Notes under the pieces: model-generated
What the model saw: only the letters and a program-made list of their open reading frames with translations
Database searches by the model: none
What the model was told of the DNA's origin: nothing
Shown here: positions 8,776-19,607 of the stretch, piece by piece
Position numbering within the stretch: position 1 is the stretch's first letter
Layout of the letters: each line of letters starts with the position of its first letter
Source: Exiguobacterium algae
Lineage (GTDB): Bacteria > Bacillota > Bacilli > Exiguobacteriales > Exiguobacteriaceae
Length of the DNA: 64,000 nucleotides
Assembly: GCF_018617875.1 (NCBI RefSeq)
Contig: NZ_JACSKZ010000001.1
Coordinates: 744,001 to 808,000, forward strand
Direction of reading: 5' to 3'
Position numbers and translations under genes: made by a program

Positions 8776-9774
8776 TCACTCTGCTTTGTCGAGCGAAACA
8801 TTGAACAATTGCTTGATCATCTGTTCGCGCTCATATTGGGCATTCAATTCTTCCATCTCCCGGATGCGGGCGTTCGGTGCGAGCACCGTCAAATGACGGA
8901 ATAAGTTCCGCATCTCGCCGGTACACTCCCCGCCGTACTCCCCGTCGATGTTCAAGCTCATCGGTTCGGTCGTCTTCATCTTGACACGGCTCGTTTTCAC
9001 ATGCTCGACGAGCGGGCTCGACAAGTGCTCGCCACGGAGCAACAGTCGAACGACTTGAATGAACTCGAACAAGTTACATTTCCGCAGGACGAACAAGTCG
9101 AACAGTCCGTCGTTCAATGAAGCGTGCGGAGAAATCTTCTCAAATCCACCGACCGAGTTCGAGTTCGACGTCAGGAAGACCATAACTTCCCCTTGGAACG
9201 TCCCCTCATCGTGCTCGAGCTCGATATAGGTCGGTTTGATGAGCGGGAGCTTCTCCATCCCTTTCACGTAGTAGGCAAGCTGACCGAGCGCCGTCTTTAA
9301 CTTCGACGGGACCTCGTACGAGAGCTCGGTCATGATGCCTCCTCCGGCGATGTTGATGAAATAGTGGATATCACCTTTCTCGCCTTCGATCTCACCGAGG
9401 TCGACCGGCATCTCGAAACCGTCACAAATGACGTCGAGCGCGCCGACGACACTGAGCGGGATGCGCATGGCGCGGGCAAAGTCATTCGTCGTCCCGACCG
9501 GAATGAGTCCGATCGTTGGTCGATTCTCGAGCGGTGCGAGGCCGGAGATGACTTCGTTCAACGTACCGTCGCCACCAGCGGCGACGATGAGGTCAAACTC
9601 AGCCTCCGATGCCCGTTTGGCTTCTAATGTGGCGTCACCAATTGCTTTTGTCGCATACGTCGACGTCTCATAACCCGCATCCTCAAGGCGGTTCAATATA
9701 TACGGGAGTTCCCGTTTGATCACTTCTTTTCCAGATGTCGGGTTATAGATGACCCGTGCACGTTTCCGTTGCAT
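8776..9774 (-). CDS. dagK: Diacylglycerol kinase (soluble, DgkB/DagK type)
   Basis: A 332-residue lipid kinase that phosphorylates diacylglycerol to phosphatidic acid, recycling diacylglycerol released by lipoteichoic acid synthesis. The nucleotide site AAGGDGTLNEVISGL (about residues 64-78) and the N-terminal YNPTSGKE motif are clear. The start is the ATG at 9774 with AGGGGAGAG upstream; a longer frame to 9819 has no ribosome-binding site. It follows gatB closely on the same strand. Confidence 0.92.
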   Translation of the reverse strand: MQRKRARVIYNPTSGKEVIKRELPYILNRLEDAGYETSTYATKAIGDATLEAKRASEAEFDLIVAAGGDGTLNEVISGLAPLENRPTIGLIPVGTTNDFARAMRIPLSVVGALDVICDGFEMPVDLGEIEGEKGDIHYFINIAGGGIMTELSYEVPSKLKTALGQLAYYVKGMEKLPLIKPTYIELEHDEGTFQGEVMVFLTSNSNSVGGFEKISPHASLNDGLFDLFVLRKCNLFEFIQVVRLLLRGEHLSSPLVEHVKTSRVKMKTTEPMSLNIDGEYGGECTGEMRNLFRHLTVLAPNARIREMEELNAQYEREQMIKQLFNVSLDKAE

Positions 9775-9837
9775 ATTGATTCTCTCCCCTATGCTCAACT
9801 CGAGCGAAAAGCGAGACACAAGTGTCTCGCCGTCTGC

Positions 9838-11268
9838 TTAGCGTTTTGCGATCTCTTCGTGGAACAAGCCATCGAGGAGTGCCGGGTTCGCCATCCCTTT
9901 CGTCTGTTTCATGATTTGTCCGATGATGAAGCCTTTCGCACGGTCTTTCCCGTTCTTGAAGTCTTCGATCATTTGCGGATGCGCTTCGAACAATTCAAGG
10001 ATGTAACCGCGAAGCAGGTTCTCATCCGAGATTTGTGCGAGACCGTTCGCCTCGACATACGCTTTCGGCTCTGCGCCTTCTTCCATCATCGCCGTGAAGA
10101 CACGTTTCGCGATTTTCGACGAAATCGTTCCTTCTGCGATCAAACGGATAAGCTCTGCGAGCGCGTCCGGCGTCAACTTCATCGTTTCGACCGTCTCACC
10201 TGACTTGTTCAAGTGTCCGAGCACTTCACCCATGAGCCAGTTCGCCGCTGCTTTCGGTTCGGCACCGGCTGCTGTCGTCGCCTCGAAGAAGTCCGAGAAC
10301 TCGCGCGATGACGTGAGGGCTTTTGCGTCGTACGCTGACAATCCGTACTGACTCATATAGCGCTCACGACGGACCGCAGGCATCTCCGGAATCGTCGCAC
10401 GGATGCGCTCTTTCCATGCCTCATCGATTTCAAGACGGACGAGGTCCGGTTCTGGGAAGTAACGATAGTCCGCTGCCCCTTCTTTGACACGCATGAGAAT
10501 CGTCTTTTTCGCCGCTTCATCGTAACGGAGCGTCTCTTGACGCATGACGCCACCTGCGAGAAGCAATTTGCGGTGACGCGTTTCTTCATAGTCGAGCGCC
10601 TTCAAGACGTTTGAGAACGAGTTCAAGTTCTTGAGCTCCGTCTTCGTCCCGAACTTCTCCTGTCCGAATGGACGGACCGAGATGTTACAGTCACAGCGAA
10701 GTGACCCTTCCTCCATCTTGACGTCCGAGACGCCAGCGAACGAAAGGACTTCCTTCAAACGTTCGAGGTACGCGACCGCGTCTTTCGGTGAGCGCATGTC
10801 CGCTTCACTGACAATTTCGATGAGCGGTGAACCGGTCCGGTTGAAGTCGACGACCGAGTGTTTCTCGCCCGTGTGGTTCATCTTCCCTGCATCTTCTTCC
10901 AAGTGCACGCGCTCGATGCGGAATCGTTTCATCTCGCCATCGACTTCGACATCGACGTGACCGTTCGAGCCGATCGGCTTGTCAAATTGCGAGATTTGGT
11001 ACGCTTTCGGCGTATCCGGATAGAAGTAGTTCTTCCGGTCGAACTTCGTATCTGTCGCAATTTCACAGTTGAGTGCCATTGCCGCCTTGATGGCGAGGTT
11101 GACCGCTTCTTCGTTCAATTTAGGCAAGACGCCCGGGTGTCCGAGACAAATCGGACACGTCTGTGTATTCGTTTCGGCACCGTAAGTGCGTGAGCAGCCA
11201 CACCAAATCTTCGACTTCGTGCTCAGCTCGGCGTGCACCTCGATCCCGATGATCGTTTCAAAGTTCAT
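9838..11268 (-). CDS. gatB: Asp-tRNA(Asn)/Glu-tRNA(Gln) amidotransferase subunit B
   Basis: A 476-residue GatB. It binds mischarged Glu-tRNA(Gln) or Asp-tRNA(Asn), activates the carboxylate with ATP, and accepts ammonia from GatA. The conserved N-terminus [17 protein letters not shown], the zinc-binding cysteines of WCGCSR and CPICLGHPG, and the C-terminal YqeY-like helical tail are present. It lies 12 bases downstream of gatA in the order gatC-gatA-gatB. Confidence 0.98.
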   Translation of the reverse strand: MNFETIIGIEVHAELSTKSKIWCGCSRTYGAETNTQTCPICLGHPGVLPKLNEEAVNLAIKAAMALNCEIATDTKFDRKNYFYPDTPKAYQISQFDKPIGSNGHVDVEVDGEMKRFRIERVHLEEDAGKMNHTGEKHSVVDFNRTGSPLIEIVSEADMRSPKDAVAYLERLKEVLSFAGVSDVKMEEGSLRCDCNISVRPFGQEKFGTKTELKNLNSFSNVLKALDYEETRHRKLLLAGGVMRQETLRYDEAAKKTILMRVKEGAADYRYFPEPDLVRLEIDEAWKERIRATIPEMPAVRRERYMSQYGLSAYDAKALTSSREFSDFFEATTAAGAEPKAAANWLMGEVLGHLNKSGETVETMKLTPDALAELIRLIAEGTISSKIAKRVFTAMMEEGAEPKAYVEANGLAQISDENLLRGYILELFEAHPQMIEDFKNGKDRAKGFIIGQIMKQTKGMANPALLDGLFHEEIAKR

Positions 11269-11280
11269 CGTACGTCCTCC

Positions 11281-12723
11281 TTAGAGCTGTGGCATCTTGA
11301 AACCGCCGTTTGCTTGTTCAAAAGCATGGGCCACGCGGTAAAGTGTTGATTCATCAAAGTAGTTCCCGATAATTTGAAGACCGACCGGAAGTCCTTCTGA
11401 AAGACCTGCCGGGACCGAGATGGCCGGGATACCAACCAGGTTGACCGGAATCGTCATGATATCGTTCGCGTACATCGTGAGCGGATCGTCGAGCTGTTCG
11501 CCGAGTTTGAACGCTGTCGTCGGAGCTGTTGGTCCAACGATGGCATCGTACTCTTCGAACACTTTTGCGAAGTCCTGCTTCATGAGCGTACGGACTTGTT
11601 GGGCTTTCTTGTAGAACGCATCGTAGTAACCAGAGCTGAGCGCATATGTCCCGAGCATGATGCGGCGTTTGACCTCGTCCCCGAAACCTTGTTCACGAGA
11701 ATACGTGAACACTTCCTCGAGCGTGTCCGCCTCGGCGCGACGTCCGTAACGGATGCCGTCGAAACGAGCCAAGTTCGATGAGGCTTCTGATGATGCGAGC
11801 AAGTAGTAAGCCGAGAGTGCGTACTTCACGGTCGGAATCGATACCGTCTCGATTGTCGCACCGAGAGACTTGAGCGTCTCAATCGCTTTTTCAATCTGTT
11901 CGCGGACACCAGGCGCGACGCCTTCTGCCATGAACTCTTCCGGGAGGGCGAACTTCATCCCCGTCAAATCTTGGTTGAGCGCTGCCGTATAATCCGGCAC
12001 CTCGACCTCGGCTGACGTCGAATCCATGTCGCAATGTCCCGCAATCGTATTCAATAAGTAAGCATTGTCTTCAACGGTGCGCGTGAGCGGACCGATTTGG
12101 TCGAGTGAAGACGCGAAGGCAACAAGGCCGAAACGCGAGACGAGACCGTATGTCGGCTTCATTCCGACGACACCGCAATAAGCGGCCGGTTGACGAATCG
12201 AACCACCCGTATCCGAACCGAGGCTAAAGAGGACTTGTCCAGCTGCGACCGATGCTGCTGAACCGCCTGAAGAACCTCCTGGAACACGTGTCGGGTCCCA
12301 TGGGTTACGGACCGGTTTGAACGCTGAGTTCTCGTTTGAAGAACCCATCGCGAACTCATCCATGTTGAGCTTCCCGATTGTGACGGAACCGGCGTCATGA
12401 AGACGCTCGACGACCGTCGCGTCGTGGGCCGGGACGAAGTTCTCGAGGAACGTCGAGGCACATGTCGTGCGCATCCCTTTTGTGACAATGTTGTCTTTCA
12501 CGCCGATCGGCATCCCGAAGAGCGGGTTGTCTGATGATTTCGCGAGCTCATCCATGCGCTTCGCTTGCTCAAACGCATCCTCATTGAGCGTCAAAAACGC
12601 ACCGATTTTGTCATCTGTCGCTTCGATCCGGTCGAACGACTCTTTGACGAGGTCCGTGACCGTGACTTCGCCTTCTTTTAATAACGTATGCAGCTTGGCT
12701 ACACCGTGGTCAAATAAACTCAT
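11281..12723 (-). CDS. gatA: Glutaminyl-tRNA amidotransferase subunit A (amidase)
   Basis: A 480-residue amidase that hydrolyses glutamine and channels ammonia to GatB. The Ser-cisSer-Lys triad is visible: Lys76 in IGVKDN, Ser151 in [10 protein letters not shown] and Ser175 in [12 protein letters not shown]. The spacing between the two serines matches S. aureus GatA. It is 11 bases downstream of gatC. Its ATG is preceded by AAGGAGG. Confidence 0.98.
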   Translation of the reverse strand: MSLFDHGVAKLHTLLKEGEVTVTDLVKESFDRIEATDDKIGAFLTLNEDAFEQAKRMDELAKSSDNPLFGMPIGVKDNIVTKGMRTTCASTFLENFVPAHDATVVERLHDAGSVTIGKLNMDEFAMGSSNENSAFKPVRNPWDPTRVPGGSSGGSAASVAAGQVLFSLGSDTGGSIRQPAAYCGVVGMKPTYGLVSRFGLVAFASSLDQIGPLTRTVEDNAYLLNTIAGHCDMDSTSAEVEVPDYTAALNQDLTGMKFALPEEFMAEGVAPGVREQIEKAIETLKSLGATIETVSIPTVKYALSAYYLLASSEASSNLARFDGIRYGRRAEADTLEEVFTYSREQGFGDEVKRRIMLGTYALSSGYYDAFYKKAQQVRTLMKQDFAKVFEEYDAIVGPTAPTTAFKLGEQLDDPLTMYANDIMTIPVNLVGIPAISVPAGLSEGLPVGLQIIGNYFDESTLYRVAHAFEQANGGFKMPQL

Positions 12724-12734
12724 GTAGGGCCTCC

Positions 12735-13025
12735 TTACTCAAAGACCGCAGGGACACGGACTTGGCCGTTCTCCCAGTCAGGTGCCATCCGTTCAACTTC
12801 CTCACGTGGAAGCGATGGACGGACCTCGTCTTTGCGCATTACGTTTTTCAAATCTAGGGCATGGGTCGTCGGTTCGACGCCCGTTGTATCCAGCTCATCG
12901 AGTTGTTCGGCGAACTCGAGGATTTTTGTCAATTGCTCCGTGAAGTGCGTCACTTCTTCGTCCGTGATCGCAAGTCGGGCAAGTCCGGCAACGTGCCGAA
13001 CCTCAGCTTCTGTGATTCGAGCCAT
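12735..13025 (-). CDS. gatC: Glutaminyl-tRNA amidotransferase subunit C
   Basis: A 96-residue GatC, the small subunit that wraps around and stabilises GatA-GatB. The family pattern [14 protein letters not shown] near the start and VRKD-like MRKDEVRP before the C-terminal PAVFE are seen. I start at the ATG at 13025 (MARITEAEV) with GGAGGTG six bases upstream. An upstream TTG in frame falls inside that ribosome-binding site. Confidence 0.96.
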   Translation of the reverse strand: MARITEAEVRHVAGLARLAITDEEVTHFTEQLTKILEFAEQLDELDTTGVEPTTHALDLKNVMRKDEVRPSLPREEVERMAPDWENGQVRVPAVFE

Positions 13026-13060
13026 AATTCCCACCTCCAACAGTTTTCAATACATCGTTC

Positions 13061-13088
13061 ATTATCATACCACTTTTTTATAAGACAA
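13061..13088 (-). promoter_or_regulatory. Likely sigma-A promoter of gatCAB
   Basis: On the minus strand TTGTCT (13088-13083) and GATAAT (13066-13061) are separated by 16 bases, about 30 bases before the gatC ribosome-binding site. Confidence 0.6.
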
Positions 13089-13242
13089 AAAAGGAAATCT
13101 ATTTCGTCAAAAATCGACATCTTTTTAACAAAGTAAGTAAATACAGCCCGAACATTGACCCATTTCCCAAATCCACTATTCGGTAACTCTGTCATTCTGA
13201 TTATTCTTATTATAGTAGACTTTTTTCGTGAGGAGGAATCGT

Positions 13243-14946
13243 ATGTCGATTCGGAATAAACTGATTGCCGCCTTCACCATCATGTTTTTAATTTTGCTCG
13301 GTGTAAGCGGTTTCTCGTGGTATGCATTGAACGCTTCAAAAGCGGCGCAACATGACATGACGGTGTCGTGGGTGCCGGGGATTGACCAAATCCATCAGGT
13401 GGACAAACAATTGCTGGAACTCCGCCGCCACTTGATTCGTCACTCCCTCGTCGAGGACCCGGTGACGAAACAAAACATCGAACGTGACATCCAGGCCTCT
13501 GTCTCGATCCTCGAACAACGCATGGACAGCTACGAGGCGACCATCATCGAACAGGAAGACCAGGACTTATTCGATCAGGCCAGTTCCGATTGGGCCAATT
13601 ATCAGACCATTGCGACCGAATTGATTCGCATTTCAAATGAAGAAGGTGCCGAAGCAGCAGAGGCCTATATTCGGGATACGGCCGACGCGAGTGCTGACAC
13701 GCTTTCCAACTCGCTCGGTCTTCTCGTCAACTTGAACCGGGGTGAGATTCAAACCGACACGGCCGCCGCAGAGCAGTTATTCGAGCGCGTCCAGATGACC
13801 TTGATCATCGTCCTTGGCGTGGCAGCTGTCTTGTCCGTCCTCATGATGCTCTTTATCTTCCGTTCGATTTTCGAACCGCTCAAAGAGTTCAAGACGAAAA
13901 TGCATGAGCTTGCGACAAGTGAAGGCGATTTGACGACCGCGATTCCGGTGAAACGCCGGGATGAGTTCGCAGGGCTTGCCCGCGACTTCAACCAGTTCAT
14001 CGCCAACCTCCGCCAGCTCATCTTGCAGGTGAATGACGTGACGACCGGTGTGACGCAGCAATCGACGCATATGTATGACGAATTGAAAGAACTTGATACA
14101 TACATGGCGACGACGGCCTCCACAACAGAAGACTTGACGGCCGGCATGCAACAGACAGCCGCCAGTGCGCAGGAAATGAATGCTTCCGCCTCTGACATGG
14201 AACGGACGATTCACCGCATCGTGACGATGGCGGATGAACGGAAACATGAGGCAAAACGTGTCGACGAACGCGCAATCGCATTGAAGTCTCATGCGGTCGA
14301 CGCTAAAGCGAATGCCCTCGGCGTCCTTCAATCGACGCGACAAAACTTAGAAAAAGCGATGCAAGACGCGAAAGCCGTCCGTGAGATCGCCACCCTCACA
14401 AACGATATTCTCGACATCGCCGCGCAGACGAACCTGTTGTCATTGAACGCTTCAATCGAAGCCGCACGTGCCGGGGAAGCCGGACGAGGTTTCGCTGTCG
14501 TCGCTGATGAGATCCGGAAACTGGCTGAGACGAGTCGCGCGACCGTCGAGCGGATCCAGGCTATCTCGACGACCGTCCTGCACTCGGTTGACCATTTGAA
14601 CGGAAGCGCCGGGGAGATGTTACAGTTCCTCGATACGAACGTTTTGAAAGATTACGATCAGCTCGAGGAAGCAGCCGGGCAGTACAGCGAGGACGCGGGA
14701 CGCTTCGAAACGACCGCGACGGAGTTCGCAGCGGCAGCTGGCGAACTCGAGATGTTGACGTCAAACATGATCGGTGTCATCCAAGACGTCGCCACGACCG
14801 TGAACAACGGGGCGCTCGGCACGCAGGAAATCGCTGAGAAAGTGACGATGTCTGTCGAGCGATTCAGTGAGCTGAACCGTGCGACGGAAGAATCTCAACA
14901 GAAGATGGAAGAACTCGACACGCTAATTCGTCAGTTCAGAGTTTAA
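13243..14946 (+). CDS. Methyl-accepting chemotaxis protein
   Basis: A 567-residue chemoreceptor. It has an N-terminal membrane span ([16 protein letters not shown]), a helical extracytoplasmic 4HB-type sensor of about 155 residues, a second span near residues 180-205, and a HAMP domain. The cytoplasmic signalling tip contains [20 protein letters not shown] and [10 protein letters not shown], which contact CheA and CheW. The ATG at 13243 has AGGAGG upstream; the GTG at 13228 is part of that site. The ligand is unknown, and no other chemotaxis genes are nearby. Confidence 0.93.
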   Translation: MSIRNKLIAAFTIMFLILLGVSGFSWYALNASKAAQHDMTVSWVPGIDQIHQVDKQLLELRRHLIRHSLVEDPVTKQNIERDIQASVSILEQRMDSYEATIIEQEDQDLFDQASSDWANYQTIATELIRISNEEGAEAAEAYIRDTADASADTLSNSLGLLVNLNRGEIQTDTAAAEQLFERVQMTLIIVLGVAAVLSVLMMLFIFRSIFEPLKEFKTKMHELATSEGDLTTAIPVKRRDEFAGLARDFNQFIANLRQLILQVNDVTTGVTQQSTHMYDELKELDTYMATTASTTEDLTAGMQQTAASAQEMNASASDMERTIHRIVTMADERKHEAKRVDERAIALKSHAVDAKANALGVLQSTRQNLEKAMQDAKAVREIATLTNDILDIAAQTNLLSLNASIEAARAGEAGRGFAVVADEIRKLAETSRATVERIQAISTTVLHSVDHLNGSAGEMLQFLDTNVLKDYDQLEEAAGQYSEDAGRFETTATEFAAAAGELEMLTSNMIGVIQDVATTVNNGALGTQEIAEKVTMSVERFSELNRATEESQQKMEELDTLIRQFRV

Positions 14947-14988
14947 AAAATAGGCCCTTCCGTATAAAAGCGGAAGGGCCTATTTTTA
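14945..14988. terminator. Bidirectional terminator
   Basis: The stem TAGGCCCTTCCG / CGGAAGGGCCTA is flanked by A and T runs on both sides, serving both the chemoreceptor and the convergent symporter. Confidence 0.92.
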
Positions 14989-16347
14989 TGCAGCCGTCTG
15001 CTGCGTTTCTTTTGTTCGTTCAAGTTCGAACCGTTTCGTCTCGGCGACGACCACACCTGATAAGAACAGGAGCCCGATCAAGTTCGGGATCGCCATGAGA
15101 CCGTTGAACACATCCGAGATGGACCAAATCAAATTCAAGTTCGTCGTCATCGCACCGAGTCCGGCGACTAAGATGTACAAGACCCGATACGGGACGATGA
15201 CTTTTTCCCCTAGTAAATAATAGGCTGAGCGTTCCCCATAATAGCACCAGCCGAGGACGGTCGAATACGCGAAGAAGACGAGCGAGACGGTGACGATGAT
15301 CTCACCAATCGGCCCTAAGAAGTGCGCGAACGACGCTTGGGTCAAGGCGATGCCTTCGAGTCCTTCCGTATACTGTCCGCCCATGACAATCGTGAGCCCG
15401 GTGATCGAACAGACGATGAGCGTGTCGATCAATACTTGTGTCATCGAGACGAGCGCCTGCCGTCCCGGGAAGTCGGTCTTCGCTGCCGCGGCCGCGATCG
15501 GTGCAGATCCAAGTCCTGCCTCGTTAGAGAACACACCGCGCGCGACCCCGTAGCGAATCGCGGCACCTAACGCACCCCCGCCAATGGCTTCCGCACTGAA
15601 CGTGCTCGAGAACATCGTCGACAAGGCACCCGGTACCAATTCAAGGTTCATGATGAGAATCACGAGCCCGCTTCCGACATATGCTAGAATCATGAACGGT
15701 ACAAATACACCGACCACTTTCCCGATTGATTTGACACCGCCTAAAATGACGAATGCCGTTAACGCCATCATGACGATTCCGGTGACGAGCATCGGCACGT
15801 CAAACGAGTTGTTCAAGGCGAGACTGATCGAATTCGTCTGCACCCCGTTCCCGATCCCGAATGCGGCGACCGAGGCGAATAGGGCAAACAACATCCCGAG
15901 CCACTTTTTCTTTAGCCCGTGTTCTAAGTAATACATCGGTCCACCGGCAATCTCGCCTCGTTCATCGACGACCCGGTACTTCACGGCCAAAATGGCCTCG
16001 GCGTATTTCGTCGCCATCCCGACGAAGCCGGATAACCACATCCACACGACGGCTCCCGGTCCGCCAAGGACGATCGCAGTCGCGACCCCGACCATGTTCC
16101 CTGTCCCAACCGTTGCCGCCAAAGCGGTCATGAGTGCCTGGAAGTGGGAGATGTCTCCACGTTGCCGTTTCTGCTCTTTCTCTTGTTTTGGAATAAATGC
16201 TTCTTTCAACCCGACCCCAAGTCGCGTCACCTGTATAAATCCAAGACGAATCGTCAAGAAGATTCCGGTCCCGACGAGTAAGATCAGTAAATGTGGCCCC
16301 CATACGAGATTGGATAAACTCGACAGCCAACTTTCAATTTGATTCAC
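14986..16347 (-). CDS. Sodium:alanine symporter (AGCS family)
   Basis: A 453-residue polytopic membrane protein of the AGCS family (AlsT, YrbD and related). Around ten hydrophobic segments are visible. Family signatures include TVGTGNMVGVATAIVLGGPG (about residues 79-98), GGPMYYLEHGL and FSNEAGLGSAPIAAAAA. It would import alanine or glycine, possibly glutamine, with Na+. It is transcribed alone and converges on the chemoreceptor. Confidence 0.93.
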   Translation of the reverse strand: MNQIESWLSSLSNLVWGPHLLILLVGTGIFLTIRLGFIQVTRLGVGLKEAFIPKQEKEQKRQRGDISHFQALMTALAATVGTGNMVGVATAIVLGGPGAVVWMWLSGFVGMATKYAEAILAVKYRVVDERGEIAGGPMYYLEHGLKKKWLGMLFALFASVAAFGIGNGVQTNSISLALNNSFDVPMLVTGIVMMALTAFVILGGVKSIGKVVGVFVPFMILAYVGSGLVILIMNLELVPGALSTMFSSTFSAEAIGGGALGAAIRYGVARGVFSNEAGLGSAPIAAAAAKTDFPGRQALVSMTQVLIDTLIVCSITGLTIVMGGQYTEGLEGIALTQASFAHFLGPIGEIIVTVSLVFFAYSTVLGWCYYGERSAYYLLGEKVIVPYRVLYILVAGLGAMTTNLNLIWSISDVFNGLMAIPNLIGLLFLSGVVVAETKRFELERTKETQQTAA

Positions 16348-16544
16348 GTTGTTGCTCTCCTCCTGTATCTGATTTGAGCGCTCCTCTATTATTTTTCAGA
16401 ACATTCACAAATGAGTCAAGGTGAGGCATGGTGAAGAAACGTTATTCTAATGTCATCTATTTGTAACAAAAGTACTTCATCCCCAGTATCATAGGCTTTA
16501 AAATTACTTTGTTGAAATATGATTGTAAAATAAGAATTTACAAA

Positions 16545-16572
16545 AACACCGATTTCTCTACGAAACCGGTGC
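16545..16572 (-). terminator. Intrinsic terminator of bcp
   Basis: On the minus strand CACCGGTTTC and GAAATCGGTG pair and are followed by TTTTTG. Confidence 0.8.
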
Positions 16573-16584
16573 CTTCAATCAGAT

Positions 16585-17022
16585 TTAGTTAGACAATGCT
16601 TCGACGACTTCCTCCACATGTCCGTTCACTTTAACGTTGCGCCATTCCCGGACGATTTCGCCTTCTTCGTTGATCAGGAAAGTCGATCGGACGATGCCGT
16701 AATACTCTTTCCCGTAATTTTTCTTCAACTGCCAGACACCATACAACTCTGACACTTCATGCTCCTCATCGACGAGCAAATCAAACGGCAAGTCGTTCTC
16801 AGCGATAAAGTTTTGATGTTTCTTTTGACTGTCCGCAGAAATCCCGATGACGACCGCCCCTTTCATCTTCGGCATCGCATCACGGAAGTCACAAGCCTCA
16901 GTCGTACAACCCGGTGTCGAATCTCTCGGATAAAAATATAGAACGACGTGTTGACCCCGGTAATCCTCTAGGGAGATGTTCTCTCCCGATTGGTTCGGTA
17001 ATGTGAATGTTGGTGCGCGCAT
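16585..17022 (-). CDS. bcp: Thioredoxin-dependent thiol peroxidase (peroxiredoxin Q)
   Basis: A 145-residue peroxiredoxin that reduces hydroperoxides using thioredoxin. The active-site motif YPRDSTPGCTTEACDFRD has the peroxidatic Cys39 and resolving Cys44 spaced as in E. coli Bcp. The N-terminus starts at the FTLPNQ strand and is a few residues shorter than most homologues, but the ATG has AAGGAGG upstream. That site overlaps the stop of the preceding lipoprotein gene, so the two are an operon. Confidence 0.93.
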   Translation of the reverse strand: MRAPTFTLPNQSGENISLEDYRGQHVVLYFYPRDSTPGCTTEACDFRDAMPKMKGAVVIGISADSQKKHQNFIAENDLPFDLLVDEEHEVSELYGVWQLKKNYGKEYYGIVRSTFLINEEGEIVREWRNVKVNGHVEEVVEALSN

Positions 17023-17034
17023 ACTGTCTCCTCC

Positions 17035-17838
17035 TTAACCAAAGGACGGTTCAACGAGTTCCTCGTCATATCCGTCAATCGCTTGTTCTAATTTTAATTT
17101 CAACGGATCCAGCGCCTCCAGGTAGGCTACCGGATCTTCAATCGACGCTGCATCGCGAAGCGCCTGTTCATTTTGTATATACCACGCCTCGTACGCTTCG
17201 AAATATCCTTCCATCGTTTCTTGATTCTCTTCGACAGTAAGGGTTTCCGCCAGCAGCAGGAAGACGTTATTGTCCGCCTCCAGCGCGATATAGTCTGTCT
17301 GGGCGTTGACGCGGTCATAAATCGGTCCCGCTTCCTCCTCCGGCACCTCGGCAAGCCGCGCGTTCGCTTCCGCGTTCACGCCGTACTCGCTCGCCTCGAT
17401 TCCAACGAGCATCTCCCCGACTTCGGCAATGATTCGTTTCGGCAGGGCGGCCGGTGTCACGACGAGCTTCCATCCGTCTTCTTGTTTGACGGCGACTTTC
17501 GATAACCGGTTTGGCAGCGGATTACCGTCCTCATCGACCATCTCATGTACGAGGAAGGCCACATCTTCTTCCTCATTGACCCAGCTCTCGAAAATGTCAC
17601 CCGGCGACAGTTCCCGGGTGACGGCACCCGTTGCCGGAATATCGGTCCGTTCCCCGTCATAATCGAGTGCCGCCAACGACTCGGCGTCCCCTTTTTCAAG
17701 TGCTTCCTGATACGCCGCATATACTTCCTCCACAGACTCAGGCAGCGGTGCCTTCACCTCTTCGGGCGAGGTCTCTTCAGCGTTCCCGCAAGCGCCGAGC
17801 GTGAAGACGAGCAGGAACGGAATGAGCCACTTTTTCAT
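17035..17838 (-). CDS. Putative lipoprotein of unknown function
   Basis: A 267-residue predicted lipoprotein: the N-terminus MKKWLIPFLLVFTLGACGNA is a signal peptide with lipobox LGAC. The mature part is acidic; residues about 35-125 (SVEEVYAAYQEALEKGDAES onward) resemble an NTF2-like or DUF4878-type fold, and the rest is helical. Function is unknown. I start at the ATG at 17838 with AAAGGAAG upstream; the frame extends to 17946 without a signal peptide there. It is co-transcribed with bcp. Confidence 0.8.
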   Translation of the reverse strand: MKKWLIPFLLVFTLGACGNAEETSPEEVKAPLPESVEEVYAAYQEALEKGDAESLAALDYDGERTDIPATGAVTRELSPGDIFESWVNEEEDVAFLVHEMVDEDGNPLPNRLSKVAVKQEDGWKLVVTPAALPKRIIAEVGEMLVGIEASEYGVNAEANARLAEVPEEEAGPIYDRVNAQTDYIALEADNNVFLLLAETLTVEENQETMEGYFEAYEAWYIQNEQALRDAASIEDPVAYLEALDPLKLKLEQAIDGYDEELVEPSFG

Positions 17839-17965
17839 GAAGTTCTTCCTTTCTTCAACCATGTTCTCTCTCATCCTACCACGACTCGTTTTTTCACTCC
17901 AACGGCACGTGGTTTTGGAAAATTGTTTCACTAGGATTTCGCCCATAATTTCGATACAATACAGA

Positions 17966-17979
17966 CGTAAGCGCTTTAA
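17966..17979 (+). promoter_or_regulatory. cre-like site upstream of rocA
   Basis: CGTAAGCGCTTTAA differs from the CcpA consensus TGWAANCGNTNWCA at two positions. It lies just after a TACAAT -10 candidate (17955-17960), where bound CcpA would block transcription. Catabolite repression of amino-acid breakdown would make sense, but this is inference. Confidence 0.4.
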
Positions 17980-18009
17980 CGCTCAACATCACTTAAAGGG
18001 GGAACGAGA

Positions 18010-19554
18010 ATGATTCCATACAAACACGAACCATTCACAGACTTTACAAACAAAGAGAACGCCGCGGCGATTCAAGCGGCAATCGAGAAAGTGAACGGTG
18101 AGCTCGGGAAGGACTATCCGCTCGTAATCGGTGGGGAAAAAGTTACGACGGATGAGAAAATCACGTCTTATAACCCGGCAAACAAAGAAGAAGTGATCGG
18201 TCGCGTCTCAAAAGCGAACCAAGAACTCGCAGAACGTGCGATGCAAGAAGCACTCACTGCATTTGACACGTGGCGCCATGTCGATCCGGCAGTACGTGCG
18301 GACGTCTTGTTCAAAGCGGCGAACATTGTCCGTAAACGTAAGCACGAGTTCTCGGCTTATCTCGTCAAAGAGGCTGGTAAGCCATGGAACGAAGCAGATG
18401 CGGATACGGCAGAAGCAATCGACTTCATGGAGTACTATGCACGTCAAATGCTCGAACTTAAACCTGGTAAGAAAGTCGAGAGCCGTCCGGGCGAATACAA
18501 CCGTTATGACTACATCCCACTCGGGGTCGGGATCGTCATCAGCCCATGGAACTTCCCGTTCGCGATCATGGCAGGGACTGCAGTCGCGGCAATCGTTGCC
18601 GGTAACACGATTCTCTTGAAACCAGCTTCGACGACACCGATCGTCGCTGCAAAATTCGTCGAAGTGATGGAAGAAGCAGGTCTTCCAAAAGGCGTCCTCA
18701 ACTTCATCCCGGGACCAGGCGCAGAAGTCGGTGACTACCTCGTCGACCACCCGAAGACACGCTTCATCAGCTTCACAGGATCGCGTGATGTGGGCTTGCG
18801 CATCAACGAACGTGCTTCGAAGTTGAACGAAGGTCAAATCTGGCTCAAACGCGTCATCGCAGAGATGGGCGGAAAAGATACGATCGTCGTCGACGAATCA
18901 GCGGATCTCGAACTCGCTGCACAATCAATCGTCAAATCAGCTTTCGGTTTCTCTGGTCAGAAATGTTCAGCTTGTTCACGCGCCGTCATCGTCGACAGCG
19001 TGTATGATACAGTGCTCGACCGTGTCGTCGAACTCACGAACGACCTCACTGTCGGGAACACGGAGAAGAATGAACACTTCATGGGTCCGGTCATCGATGC
19101 AGCGGCCTTCAAGAAAATCACATCGTACTTCGATGTCGCAAAAGAAGAAGGACGCATCGTCGCAGGTGGGAAAGCTGATGATTCTACAGGCTACTTCGTC
19201 GAGCCGACTGTTGTCGCAGACGTTGACCCGAAAGCGCGTCTCATGCAAGAAGAGATCTTCGGACCAGTCGTCGCCTTCACAAAAGCGAAAGACTTCAAAG
19301 AAGCGATCGACATCGCGAACAACACAGAGTACGGCTTGACTGGCGCGGTGCTCACACGTGACCGCATGAACCAAGAATATGCTCGTCAAAACTTCCACGT
19401 CGGTAACCTTTACTTCAACCGTGGTTGCACAGGTGCCATCGTTGGCTACCAGCCGTTCGGAGGATTCAACATGTCAGGAACGGATTCAAAAGCAGGTGGT
19501 CCGGATTACATCCAACTCCACATGCAAGCGAAGACAACTTCAGAGACATTCTAA
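18010..19554 (+). CDS. rocA: 1-pyrroline-5-carboxylate dehydrogenase
   Basis: A 514-residue aldehyde dehydrogenase of the RocA/PruA group, oxidising glutamate semialdehyde to glutamate with NAD+ in proline and arginine breakdown. The signature [10 protein letters not shown] has the catalytic Cys319; Glu285 lies in VIAEMGGKD, and the [13 protein letters not shown] segment (about residues 178-190) binds NAD. The N-terminal [10 protein letters not shown] is typical of Bacillales RocA. The gene stands alone, without putA or roc partners nearby. The ribosome-binding site is AAAGGGGG. Confidence 0.95.
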   Translation: MIPYKHEPFTDFTNKENAAAIQAAIEKVNGELGKDYPLVIGGEKVTTDEKITSYNPANKEEVIGRVSKANQELAERAMQEALTAFDTWRHVDPAVRADVLFKAANIVRKRKHEFSAYLVKEAGKPWNEADADTAEAIDFMEYYARQMLELKPGKKVESRPGEYNRYDYIPLGVGIVISPWNFPFAIMAGTAVAAIVAGNTILLKPASTTPIVAAKFVEVMEEAGLPKGVLNFIPGPGAEVGDYLVDHPKTRFISFTGSRDVGLRINERASKLNEGQIWLKRVIAEMGGKDTIVVDESADLELAAQSIVKSAFGFSGQKCSACSRAVIVDSVYDTVLDRVVELTNDLTVGNTEKNEHFMGPVIDAAAFKKITSYFDVAKEEGRIVAGGKADDSTGYFVEPTVVADVDPKARLMQEEIFGPVVAFTKAKDFKEAIDIANNTEYGLTGAVLTRDRMNQEYARQNFHVGNLYFNRGCTGAIVGYQPFGGFNMSGTDSKAGGPDYIQLHMQAKTTSETF

Positions 19555-19565
19555 GTCCAAGCAGG

Positions 19566-19597
19566 AAAGCCCGGCTCGCATGAGTCGGGCTTTTCTT
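19566..19597 (+). terminator. Intrinsic terminator of rocA
   Basis: AAAGCCCGGCTC and GAGTCGGGCTTTT form a GC-rich stem ending in T residues. Confidence 0.88.
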
Positions 19598-19607
19598 GTT
19601 GAGTCGT

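Noticed and set aside
9364..10203. Plus-strand frames across dagK and gatB
   Set aside because: These are shadows of conserved genes and have no ribosome-binding sites.
13089..13242. A sigma-D-type promoter for the chemoreceptor
   Set aside because: I looked for TAAA and GCCGATAT with the right spacing and did not find a convincing pair.
18208..18837. A 209-codon frame opposite rocA
   Set aside because: It lies wholly inside a well-conserved aldehyde dehydrogenase and has no family resemblance.
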